The translations under genes and the position numbers were made by a program. This document shows, piece after piece, positions 1-5,812 of a stretch of DNA of 5,853 nt. The DNA comes from Rikenellaceae bacterium (lineage in GTDB: Bacteria > Bacteroidota > Bacteroidia > Bacteroidales > Rikenellaceae): contig JAJQAW010000252.1 of the NCBI GenBank assembly GCA_021203585.1, positions 1 through 5,853 of the forward strand, in the 5' to 3' direction. Position 1 is the first letter of the stretch. The number at the start of each line of letters is the position of its first letter. The notes under the pieces were generated by a model. That model worked only from the letters and a program-made list of their open reading frames with translations. It was not told the origin of the DNA and did not search any database.

Positions 1-1
1 C

Positions 2-616
2 CGGCAGATGCAGACCTACGGTAAATCTTATTCCTTGTATTTCGAAAAGATCATTCGGCCCGAGCAGGGACGCAAACTTCTCGATAATATCCAGAAGGTA
101 TACCAGGCGGATTTTTCCGTTATTGTATATAATTTTCTGGATATCCTGTCCCATGCCCGTACCGAAACCGAAATCATTCGGGAATTGGCCGACGACGATG
201 CGGCTTTCCGTTCGTTGACCCGTTCCTGGTTCGAACACTCCGACCTGTATGAATTGTTGCGGTTGCTGGCCGAGCGAAAACACAAGGTGATTATTTCCAC
301 GGACCACGGAACCATCCGGGTGGAAAATCCGGTCAAAATTCAGGGAGACCGGGAAACTTCGACCAATTTACGCTACAAAACAGGGAGAAGCTTAAACTAT
401 AATCCCAAGGAGGTGTTCGAAGTCACTCGACCCGAACAGATTCACCTGCCCAAATCCAATCTTACCTCCACATATGTCTTCGCGTACAACCGGGATTTTC
501 TGGCTTATCCGAACAATTATAATTACTATGTGCGCTATTACAAAAGTACTTTCCAGCACGGAGGGATATCGATGGAGGAAATGATCGTGCCTTTCATCGT
601 TTTGAATCCTAAATAA
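2..616 (+). CDS. porX: PorX-like regulator, C-terminal PglZ domain (5' end outside window)
   Basis: The frame is open from the window edge to a TAA at 614-616, so only about the last 204 residues are present; the ATG at 8 is probably internal. Numbering from that Met, the fragment has features of the alkaline-phosphatase-like PglZ fold: YNFLDILSH at 41-49 (D45 and H49 are candidate metal ligands), STDHGT at 97-102 (D99, H100) and TFQHGGISMEE at 181-191 (H184, the usual last metal-binding His). In Bacteroidetes these motifs end PorX, a roughly 520-residue protein with an N-terminal response-regulator receiver domain joined to a PglZ domain. PorX works with the sensor kinase PorY and a sigma factor to control type IX secretion genes. 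The receiver domain is not visible, so the PorX name is inferred from the C-terminal motifs alone; another PglZ-domain protein is possible. It converges on uxaC and shows no functional link to the uronate genes. Confidence 0.75.
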   Translation, partial: RQMQTYGKSYSLYFEKIIRPEQGRKLLDNIQKVYQADFSVIVYNFLDILSHARTETEIIRELADDDAAFRSLTRSWFEHSDLYELLRLLAERKHKVIISTDHGTIRVENPVKIQGDRETSTNLRYKTGRSLNYNPKEVFEVTRPEQIHLPKSNLTSTYVFAYNRDFLAYPNNYNYYVRYYKSTFQHGGISMEEMIVPFIVLNPK

Positions 617-634
617 ATGGTAATGGCGGCGGCG

Positions 635-676
635 GGGGTATTGATCCTCGCGGGAAATTGTGCTGAATCAATCCCC
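635..676. other. possible long-loop stem next to the terminator
   Basis: GGGG (635-638) and ATTGAT (640-645) can pair with ATCAAT (667-672) and CCCC (673-676). This gives 10 base pairs with one bulged T and a 21-nt loop. It directly abuts the A-run of the terminator, in the convergent gap between the porX-like gene and uxaC. The loop is long, so the stem may be chance. No gene is visible in 617-733. Confidence 0.25.
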
Positions 677-716
677 AAAAAAAAGGTGTCTCGCGGTCTG
701 CGGGACACCTCTTTTT
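677..716. terminator. bidirectional intrinsic terminator between porX-like gene and uxaC
   Basis: An 11-bp stem pairs 684-694 with 700-710 (10 Watson-Crick pairs plus one T-G wobble) around a 5-nt loop, GGTCT. On the plus strand it is followed by C and then five T (712-716). On the minus strand the A-run at 677-684 becomes eight T directly after the stem. Either convergent transcript can therefore end here: the porX-like gene stops 67 nt before the stem and uxaC stops 23 nt before it on the other strand. The longer T-run suggests it works better for uxaC. Confidence 0.88.
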
Positions 717-733
717 AGGAAGATCCTCTGATT

Positions 734-2137
734 TTAAAATTCGAAGAACCGTTTGGCGTTGTTGTAGGAAATATCTTCCACCATCTGTCCGATGAAGGCC
801 ATTTCGCTGGCCGGAAGTTTTCCTTTTTTGATATCCTCACCGAGCAGGTTACACAGGATCCGGCGGAAATATTCGTGACGCGGATAGGACAGGAAACTGC
901 GCGAGTCGGTGAGCATTCCCACAAAACGGCTCAGCAGACCCAATACGGACAAAGCGTTCATCTGGTTGGTCATGCCCACTTCCTGATCCAGGAACCACCA
1001 ACCCGAACCGAACTGCATCTTACCGGCTTCCGATCCGTCGTTGAAGTTGTAAGCCATCGTCATCAATACTTCGTTGTCCCCCGGATTGAGGTTATAAAGA
1101 ATCGTTTTCGCCAGTTTGTCCGCGTAAGCCAGGCGGTTGAGCAGTTTGTTGCCCGCCGCCGCGCAACGCTCGTCGTGGATAGCGTCGTAACCGGTATCCG
1201 GTCCGAGACGCTCGAACATCCGGGTGTTGTTGTTGCGGATCGCGCCCACGTGGAACTGCTGTGTCCAGTTTTTCTCGTGGTCCAGCACAGCGAAGTCGTA
1301 CAGCATAGCCGAGCGGTATTTTTCCAGTTCCGCCGGAGTCACTTCTTTACCTCCGCGTACTTTAGCGAAAATCGCTTCGATTTCAGCATCGATATAATCA
1401 ACCTGATAGAATGTTTCCAGTCCGTGGTCAGACAGCTTGCAACCCATTTCCGCAAAGAAATCGTGACGGATTTTCAGGGCGTCGAGCAGATCTGCATAAG
1501 AACCGATCGATTTGCCCGAAACGGCTTCCAGTTTGCCGATGTATTCATTCCACGCGGCCGGGTTTTCGATGGCCATCGCTTTGTCCGGGCGCCAGGTCGG
1601 CAACACTTTCGTGCCGAACGGATTATTCTGAATTTGTTTGTGATAGCGAAGATCGTCGATCGGATCGTCGGTCGTACAGACTACCTCGACGTTGAATTTT
1701 TGCATCAACCCCTGGGCGCGGTACTCCGGCTGAGCGAATTTTTCGTTCGTCGCGTCATAAATTTCTTTAGCCGTCTCCGGTTTGAGCAACGTATCGATTC
1801 CGAAAATTTTCTGCAGTTCGAGGTGTACCCAGTGGTACAACGGGTTGCGCATGGTGTAAGGAACGGTATACGCCCATTTCTCGAATTTTTCCCAATCCGA
1901 TTTGTCTCCGGTAATGTAATCTTCCGTCACCCCGTTGGCCCGCATCGCGCGCCATTTATAGTGGTCGCCGCCCAGCCACGCTTCCGTAATACCGCGGAAT
2001 TGATGGTTCTCGGCGATTTGCTGCGGAATCAGGTGGCAGTGGTAGTCGATAATCGGCATTTTGGCTGCATGCTCGTGGTAAAGCTGTTGCGCTTCGTCAC
2101 TGTCGAGCATAAAGTTTTCATCCATGAATTTTTTCAT
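734..2137 (-). CDS. uxaC: uronate isomerase (glucuronate/galacturonate isomerase)
   Basis: This 467-residue protein matches the usual UxaC length (about 470 in E. coli). UxaC is a cytoplasmic amidohydrolase-fold isomerase that converts D-galacturonate to D-tagaturonate and D-glucuronate to D-fructuronate. Visible motifs are DYHCHL at 31-36 (H33 and H35, the HxH metal motif at the first strand), VCTTDDP at 153-159, FHVGAIRNNN at 295-304, GSGWWF at 377-382, LTDSRSFLSYPRHEYFRR at 409-426 and DISYNNA at 455-461. A GTG at 2140-2138 lies directly before the ATG at 2137-2135. I chose the ATG because MKKFMDENF is how I remember Bacteroidales UxaC starting; the GTG would add one residue and the ATG at 2125 would lose four. 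No Shine-Dalgarno sequence is seen, which is normal for the phylum. The gene is divergent from uxaB, has its own candidate promoter (2245-2275) and ends 23 nt before a strong terminator, so it is probably a single-gene transcript. No truncation or missing motif was seen. Confidence 0.97.
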   Translation of the reverse strand: MKKFMDENFMLDSDEAQQLYHEHAAKMPIIDYHCHLIPQQIAENHQFRGITEAWLGGDHYKWRAMRANGVTEDYITGDKSDWEKFEKWAYTVPYTMRNPLYHWVHLELQKIFGIDTLLKPETAKEIYDATNEKFAQPEYRAQGLMQKFNVEVVCTTDDPIDDLRYHKQIQNNPFGTKVLPTWRPDKAMAIENPAAWNEYIGKLEAVSGKSIGSYADLLDALKIRHDFFAEMGCKLSDHGLETFYQVDYIDAEIEAIFAKVRGGKEVTPAELEKYRSAMLYDFAVLDHEKNWTQQFHVGAIRNNNTRMFERLGPDTGYDAIHDERCAAAGNKLLNRLAYADKLAKTILYNLNPGDNEVLMTMAYNFNDGSEAGKMQFGSGWWFLDQEVGMTNQMNALSVLGLLSRFVGMLTDSRSFLSYPRHEYFRRILCNLLGEDIKKGKLPASEMAFIGQMVEDISYNNAKRFFEF

Positions 2138-2244
2138 CACGAGTGGTTTTAATGGTTAGTGAATTATTTCGTTTTTGTTGTTTGTTCAGGAAGGTCAGGC
2201 TACCTGTAAAGCAGTGGAATTTTTCAAAACAAATTACACCGATA

Positions 2245-2275
2245 CAAACTTACAGAATTTTTGTCACAATTACAA
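2245..2275 (-). promoter_or_regulatory. candidate Bacteroidetes promoter for uxaC
   Basis: On the minus strand, TAAGTTTG (2252-2245) matches the Bacteroidetes -7 consensus TAnnTTTG exactly and is followed by T. A TTG (2275-2273) lies 20 nt upstream, at the expected -33 position. Transcription would start near 2238-2241, giving a leader of about 100 nt before the uxaC ATG. Confidence 0.55.
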
Positions 2276-2330
2276 CGCAAAAGTCTCCTGCTTACCGGGA
2301 TCGTTTATAATATAAGGTATGGGCAGGGGA

Positions 2331-2362
2331 CTTGTTTTTTTGCGGGATTATAGCCATCTTTG
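2331..2362 (+). promoter_or_regulatory. candidate Bacteroidetes promoter for uxaB
   Basis: CATCTTTG (2355-2362) differs from the -7 consensus TAnnTTTG only at its first base and is followed by C, the favoured pyrimidine. CTTG (2331-2334) lies 20 nt upstream, as in the uxaC promoter; a TTTG at 2339-2342 is too close to fit. The start would be near 2367-2370, about 120 nt before the ATG at 2488. That would place the earlier in-frame ATG at 2425 inside the leader. Confidence 0.42.
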
Positions 2363-2372
2363 CATAATATGC
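2362..2372. promoter_or_regulatory. short palindrome at the predicted uxaB start site (possible operator)
   Basis: GCATAATATGC has two 5-bp arms around a single A. It overlaps the last base of the candidate -7 element and covers the predicted start site, where a repressor could act. The arms are short and no second copy was found near uxaC, so this is weak. Confidence 0.2.
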
Positions 2373-2487
2373 GATCCGCTCGGCGGGGTTTTACGTCATC
2401 CTGACTCCGCATTCGGTTCACCGCATGATGTTGAATCTGCACGAAAGAAAATCAACTCAAAATAATAACCCTAAAAACCACACCATT

Positions 2488-3927
2488 ATGGAACCATTAA
2501 ACAGACAGACTGTTCCGAACACCATACTTTACCCGGAACGCATTATCCAGTTCGGCGAAGGAAACTTCCTGCGCGCGTTCGTAGACTGGATCGTATACAA
2601 CATGAACCAAAAGGTGGACTTCAACACGGGCGTTGTTGTCGTTCAGCCGATCGATAAAGGCATGGTGGAGACGCTCAACGAGCAGGACGGCCTGCACAAC
2701 CTGAACTTGCAGGGCATCGACAAGGGGCAGAAAGTGGACAGCATCGAACTGATCGATGTCATCACCCGCGGACTGAACCCGTACAGCCAATTCGACGAAT
2801 TTATGGCGCTGGCCGAAAATCCGGATATGCGTTTTGTGATCTCCAATACGACCGAAGCGGGCATCGCTTTCGATCCGTCGTGCAAACTGGACGACGCGCC
2901 GGCTTCTTCCTATCCGGGCAAACTGACCCAGCTCCTGTACCACCGTTTCAAAACCTTTAACGGTGCGGCGGATAAAGGCTGGATCATTCTGCCGTGTGAA
3001 CTTATTTTCCACAACGGAACCGAACTGAAAAAATGCATCGAGCAATACATCGACCTGTGGAACCTGGGAGCGGAATTCAGAGCGTGGTTTGAAGAGGCTT
3101 GCGGGGTATACTGTACGCTGGTGGACCGGATCGTACCGGGCTACCCGAAAGACAACATCGACGAAATTCTGGGCCGGATCGGCTACAACGATAAACTGGT
3201 CGTGAAAGGCGAGATTTTCCACCTGTGGGTCATCGAGGCTCCGGAATCGGTAGCCAAAGAATTCCCGGCGGACAAAGCGGGCCTGAACGTCCTTTTCGTG
3301 CCGAGTGAAAAACCGTACCACGACCGGAAAGTAACCCTGCTCAACGGCCCGCACACTGTACTTTCTCCGGTCGCCTACCTTTCAGGACTAGACACGGTAC
3401 GGGAAGCGTGCGAAGATCCTACCGTGGGCCAATTCGTCAAAAAAGTGATGTACGGCGAACTGCTGGAAACACTGGATCTGCCCAAACCGGAACTGGAAGC
3501 ATTCGCGGACAGCGTGATGGAGCGGTTCCTGAATCCGTTTGTGAAGCACTTCGTGACCAGCATTATGCTGAACTCGTTCCCGAAATTTAAAACCCGTGAT
3601 CTTCCGGGACTGAAAATCTACCTGGAGCGTAAAGGTAAACTGCCCGCCGGTCTGGTTCTCGGACTGGCCGGGATCATTACCTATTATAAAGGCGGTAAAC
3701 GGGGTGAAGATACGATCACGCCGAACGACGACGCCAAAATCATCGAACTGCTGAATACCCTCTGGGCTACGGGCGATACCGCTCAGGTGGCGCAGGGCGT
3801 TCTGGGTGCCGACTTTATTTGGGGCGAGGACCTGAACGCGGTTCCGGGCCTGACGGAGAAGGTGACCGGCTACCTGAACGACATTCAGGCCAAAGGCATG
3901 CGTGCGGTGGTTGAGTCGATTATCTAA
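2488..3927 (+). CDS. uxaB: tagaturonate reductase (altronate oxidoreductase)
   Basis: This 479-residue protein (483 in E. coli) belongs to the long-chain mannitol dehydrogenase family. It reduces D-tagaturonate to D-altronate with NADH in the cytoplasm, using the product of UxaC. The N-terminal Rossmann part starts with QFGEGNFLRAF at 21-31; VISNTTEAGI is at 117-126 and LVDRIVPGYP at 211-220. The C-terminal domain carries K281-x4-N286-x2-H289 (KVTLLNGPH), which matches the catalytic Lys-Asn-His set of polyol dehydrogenases and is followed by TVLSPVAYLSG. UxaB is preferred over fructuronate reductase (UxuB) because of overall resemblance and its place beside uxaC and uxaA. The start chosen is the ATG at 2488: the 21 residues added by the in-frame ATG at 2425 are low-complexity (STQNNN) and unlike the family, and the A-rich stretch before 2488 suits Bacteroidetes initiation. 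It ends with TAA followed in frame by TAG. A structured non-coding gap separates it from uxaA. Confidence 0.96.
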   Translation: MEPLNRQTVPNTILYPERIIQFGEGNFLRAFVDWIVYNMNQKVDFNTGVVVVQPIDKGMVETLNEQDGLHNLNLQGIDKGQKVDSIELIDVITRGLNPYSQFDEFMALAENPDMRFVISNTTEAGIAFDPSCKLDDAPASSYPGKLTQLLYHRFKTFNGAADKGWIILPCELIFHNGTELKKCIEQYIDLWNLGAEFRAWFEEACGVYCTLVDRIVPGYPKDNIDEILGRIGYNDKLVVKGEIFHLWVIEAPESVAKEFPADKAGLNVLFVPSEKPYHDRKVTLLNGPHTVLSPVAYLSGLDTVREACEDPTVGQFVKKVMYGELLETLDLPKPELEAFADSVMERFLNPFVKHFVTSIMLNSFPKFKTRDLPGLKIYLERKGKLPAGLVLGLAGIITYYKGGKRGEDTITPNDDAKIIELLNTLWATGDTAQVAQGVLGADFIWGEDLNAVPGLTEKVTGYLNDIQAKGMRAVVESII

Positions 3928-3950
3928 TAGGGTGGCCGAGGCTGTCAGTT

Positions 3951-4025
3951 AAAAGTTTTTGGTGTCGCTTTTTTCAAAAAGCGACGATTTGGGCGACTTC
4001 TTAAAAGTCGCAGTTCAAAGCGGTA
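3951..4025 (+). repeat. left inverted end of the element, with two hairpins
   Basis: After AAAAGTTTTTGG, hairpin 1 (3964-3985) has the arms GTCGCTTTTT and AAAAAGCGAC with TC between them, so the innermost pairs must open. The linker GATTTG (3986-3991) follows. Hairpin 2 (3993-4011) has the arms GCGACTT and AAGTCGC around CTTAA. The weaker part of the repeat continues through AGTT (4012-4015) and GGTA (4022-4025). It begins 23 nt after the uxaB stop codon. Confidence 0.8.
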
Positions 4026-4042
4026 GTGACTTGGGATTCAGA

Positions 4043-4109
4043 GAGAAAATCTAAGGGCAGTCTCTCTAACGATTTGCTTTAGCAAATCGACAAAGAGACG
4101 CCCGTTCTC
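4043..4109. repeat. composite stem-loop in the core of the element
   Basis: Four helices stack on one axis: GAGAA (4043-4047) with TTCTC (4105-4109); GGGC (4055-4058) with GCCC (4100-4103); GTCTCT (4060-4065) with AGAGAC (4094-4099); and CGATTTGC (4070-4077) with GCAAATCG (4082-4089), closed by the loop TTTA. That is 23 base pairs over 67 nt, interrupted by small internal loops. An alternative pairs AGAGAGA (4040-4046) with TCTCTCT (4061-4067). The apical stem reuses the GATTTG/CAAATC word found as a linker in both inverted ends. Confidence 0.65.
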
Positions 4110-4113
4110 GGAT

Positions 4114-4133
4114 GATGGGCTGTCAAGCCCATC
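4114..4133. repeat. perfect 8-bp hairpin in the core
   Basis: GATGGGCT (4114-4121) pairs with AGCCCATC (4126-4133) around the loop GTCA. It has no T-run on either side, so it is not a terminator. It lies 4 nt after the composite stem. Confidence 0.7.
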
Positions 4134-4203
4134 GACGCCGTACCGCTGCTTGCTCTTGCGCCCGACGCTCCGCGCGCGCGAACCGAATTCTACCAAATTC
4201 TTT

Positions 4204-4278
4204 TACCATGCTAAACTGGCGCTTTTAGAAAGCGCCGCAAATCGCGCCTTTTTTCAAAAAGGCGCCCCAAAAACTTTT
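4204..4278 (-). repeat. right inverted end of the element, with two hairpins
   Basis: On the plus strand this reads TACC (4204-4207), AACT (4214-4217), then a hairpin at 4218-4236 (GGCGCTTT and AAAGCGCC, loop TAG). The linker GCAAATC (4237-4243) follows, then a hairpin at 4244-4265 (GCGCCTTTTT and AAAAAGGCGC with TC between), and it closes with CCAAAAACTTTT (4267-4278). It mirrors the left end position for position. The stem clamps differ in sequence but still pair. Confidence 0.8.
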
Positions 4279-4297
4279 GGGCGATTCGGAGAATCGC
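4266..4297 (+). promoter_or_regulatory. two abutting hairpins in the uxaA leader
   Basis: CCCAAAA (4266-4272) pairs with TTTTGGG (4275-4281) across AC. GCGATTC (4281-4287) pairs with GAATCGC (4291-4297) around GGA. They share base 4281 and directly follow the hairpin at 4244-4265, so three stems sit end to end. A competing longer stem (CGCCC 4263-4267 with GGGCG 4279-4283, plus AAAA with TTTT) would break both neighbours. The last stem ends 24 nt before the uxaA ATG, close enough to affect ribosome entry. No promoter matching the -33/-7 pattern was found between here and the ATG. Confidence 0.5.
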
Positions 4298-4321
4298 ATG
4301 ACCTAATTTGTAGAACCGAAA

Positions 4322-5812
4322 ATGGAAACTAAATTTCTGAAAATTAACCCGGCCGACAACGTGGCGGTGGCCATCGTAGCACTTCCGGCCGGTGAAAAAG
4401 TGAATATAGAGGGCAACGAAGTCACCCTGACCGAGGAAATCCCGGCAGGCCACAAATTCGCCCTGGCTCCGTTTGCCGAAAACGACCACGTAATCAAATA
4501 CGGCTACGCCATCGGCCATGCCCGTCAGGCAATTGACAAAGGGGCGCTGGTTAACGAAAAAAACATCAAAACCAACCTCGACGGCCTGCTCGAATACAGC
4601 TATGAACCGCAGTTGGAAGAACTCGATCTCCCCAAACGCAACATCACCTTCAAAGGCTACAAACGCGCCAGCGGAGAGACCGGTATCCGGAACGAAATCT
4701 GGATCATTCCGACGGTAGGCTGTGTCAACGGTACGGCCAACGAATTGGCGGAAGCCCTGCGCAAGGAAACCAACTGTGAAGGATTGGACGCGATCGTTTC
4801 GTTCCCGCACAACTACGGTTGTTCGCAATTGGGCGAGGACCACGAAAACACGCGCAAAGTAATCCGCGATATGGTCAAACACCCCAACGCAGGCGGTGTA
4901 TTGCTGGTGGGACTGGGATGTGAAAACAACCAGATGGATGCCCTGCTCGAATTGATCGGTGATATCGATGGCCGTGTCAAATACATGGTCACGCAAAAGG
5001 TCGTAGGCGACGAATTCGACGAAGGCATGAAGCTCCTGCGCGAGATTTACGCGGTGGCTTCGAAGGACCAACGCGAAGAAGTACCTATTTCGGAACTACG
5101 GGTAGGGCTGAAGTGCGGCGGCTCCGACGGATTCTCCGGCATCACGGCCAACCCGCTGCTCGGCGTATTCTCGGACATCCTGATCGCTAACGGCGGAACA
5201 TCGATCCTGACCGAGGTTCCGGAAATGTTCGGCGCCGAAACGATCCTGATGAACCGCTGCAAGGACACGCAGACATTCGATAAAACCGTACACCTGATCA
5301 ACGATTTCAAGGAATACTTCATTGCCAACAAACAGCCGATCTACGAAAACCCGTCACCGGGCAACAAAGCCGGCGGTATTTCTACGTTGGAAGAAAAATC
5401 GCTCGGATGTACCCAGAAATGCGGTAAAGCGGTGGTACAGGACGTATTGATGTACGGAGATCGGCTAAAAACCAAAGGCTTAAATCTGCTTTCTTCACCG
5501 GGCAACGACCTGGTAGCGGCCACCGCGCTCGCTTCTGCCGGATGCCAGATCGTGCTGTTTACCACGGGCCGCGGTACGCCGTTCGGAACCTATGTCCCGA
5601 CCATGAAAATTTCAACCAACACCCCGCTGGCAGAGAACAAGCCGCGCTGGATCGACTTCAACGCCGGTGTGATCGTACAGAATCAAACGATCGAAGAGAC
5701 GGCCGAGCAGTTCCTCGATTACATTCTCCGCGTAGCCAGCGGTGAGTGGGTGAACAACGATAAAAACAATTACCGGGAAATCGCCATTTTCAAAACCGGC
5801 GTTACCCTCTAA
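4322..5812 (+). CDS. uxaA: altronate dehydratase
   Basis: This 496-residue protein (495 in E. coli) dehydrates D-altronate to 2-keto-3-deoxy-D-gluconate in the cytoplasm, the step after UxaB. Residues 1 to about 90 form the small SAF domain (PAGHKFAL at 41-48, YAIGHARQ at 62-69). The rest is the altronate/galactarate dehydratase catalytic domain: PTVGCVNG at 130-137 (C134), SFPHNYGCSQ at 160-169 (H163, C167), GLGCENNQ at 197-204 (C200), KCGGSDGFSG at 264-273 (C265), CTQKCGKA at 363-370 and TTGRGTPFG at 414-422. Conserved Cys and His are candidate ligands for the Fe(II) or Mn(II) this family needs. The galactarate dehydratase paralogue is less likely given the length and the neighbours. The ATG at 4322 is the natural start: it gives the full SAF domain, and the short A-rich leader lacks a Shine-Dalgarno sequence. 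It is codirectional with uxaB but 394 nt away across the hairpin element, which may uncouple its level from that of uxaB. It appears intact, ending at TAA 5810-5812. Confidence 0.96.
   Translation: METKFLKINPADNVAVAIVALPAGEKVNIEGNEVTLTEEIPAGHKFALAPFAENDHVIKYGYAIGHARQAIDKGALVNEKNIKTNLDGLLEYSYEPQLEELDLPKRNITFKGYKRASGETGIRNEIWIIPTVGCVNGTANELAEALRKETNCEGLDAIVSFPHNYGCSQLGEDHENTRKVIRDMVKHPNAGGVLLVGLGCENNQMDALLELIGDIDGRVKYMVTQKVVGDEFDEGMKLLREIYAVASKDQREEVPISELRVGLKCGGSDGFSGITANPLLGVFSDILIANGGTSILTEVPEMFGAETILMNRCKDTQTFDKTVHLINDFKEYFIANKQPIYENPSPGNKAGGISTLEEKSLGCTQKCGKAVVQDVLMYGDRLKTKGLNLLSSPGNDLVAATALASAGCQIVLFTTGRGTPFGTYVPTMKISTNTPLAENKPRWIDFNAGVIVQNQTIEETAEQFLDYILRVASGEWVNNDKNNYREIAIFKTGVTL

Larger units (their letters stand above)
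2138..2487. promoter_or_regulatory. divergent uxaC-uxaB control region
   Basis: This is 350 nt of non-coding DNA between two head-to-head pathway genes, more AT-rich than the flanking genes, mainly around 2150-2310. It contains a candidate promoter in each direction (2245-2275 on minus, 2331-2362 on plus) and predicted leaders of about 100 nt for uxaC and 120 nt for uxaB. Two short palindromes lie at promoter positions: TTGTCACAA at 2261-2269, in the uxaC spacer, and GCATAATATGC at 2362-2372, near the predicted uxaB start. A shared regulator acting on both genes is plausible, but no known uronate operator is recognisable. I see no RNA gene or riboswitch here. Confidence 0.6.
3951..4278. repeat. 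328-nt hairpin-rich element with long imperfect inverted ends
   Basis: The element fills most of the 394-nt gap between uxaB and uxaA. It begins with AAAAGTTTTTGG (3951-3962) and ends with the exact reverse complement, CCAAAAACTTTT (4267-4278). The two ends align without gaps over 61 nt (3951-4011 against 4218-4278, 43 identities by hand count) and more weakly to 75 nt. Each end holds two hairpins, and the core holds a composite stem (4043-4109) and a perfect hairpin (4114-4133). AGCGGTA (4019-4025) can also pair with TACCGCT (4141-4147), enclosing the core hairpins. The flanks show no obvious target-site duplication, and no transposase gene is present. It could be a REPIN/BIME-like or MITE-like dispersed element, or a structured RNA processed from the uxaB-uxaA transcript. 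None of the hairpins is followed by a good T-run, so it is not a simple terminator cluster. Confidence 0.8.

Noticed and set aside
875..2152. 425-codon open frame on the plus strand opposite uxaC
   Set aside because: It lies antisense to a clear full-length UxaC, has no recognisable motifs and has a composition typical of a reverse-strand shadow in GC-rich coding DNA.
2425..2487. N-terminal extension of uxaB from the ATG at 2425
   Set aside because: It adds 21 low-complexity residues absent from the family as I remember it; the ATG at 2488 fits the family start.
2497..3354. 285-codon open frame antisense to uxaB
   Set aside because: It is a shadow of a well-supported uxaB, rich in Val, Phe and Arg with no domain signature.
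3964..3985. Hairpin 1 as the uxaB intrinsic terminator
   Set aside because: The stem is followed by GATTTGGG rather than a T-run, and its T-rich stretch is inside the stem; it is better explained as part of the inverted element.
3964..4297. CRISPR array
   Set aside because: There are no direct repeats of constant length with unique spacers; the structure is inverted hairpins of varied sequence.
4276..4310. Possible uxaA promoter: TTTG at 4276-4279 with CTAATTTG at 4303-4310
   Set aside because: The spacer is 23 nt, the TA of the -7 element is misplaced by one base and the start would lie only about 5 nt before the ATG.
4150..4332. 60-codon plus-strand frame before uxaA, starting with TTG
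   Set aside because: It is made almost entirely of the hairpin repeats and overlaps the uxaA start in another frame; nothing supports translation.
4211..5071. 286-codon open frame antisense to uxaA, running into the hairpin region
   Set aside because: It overlaps the conserved SAF and catalytic domains of uxaA on the opposite strand and has no recognisable family motifs.
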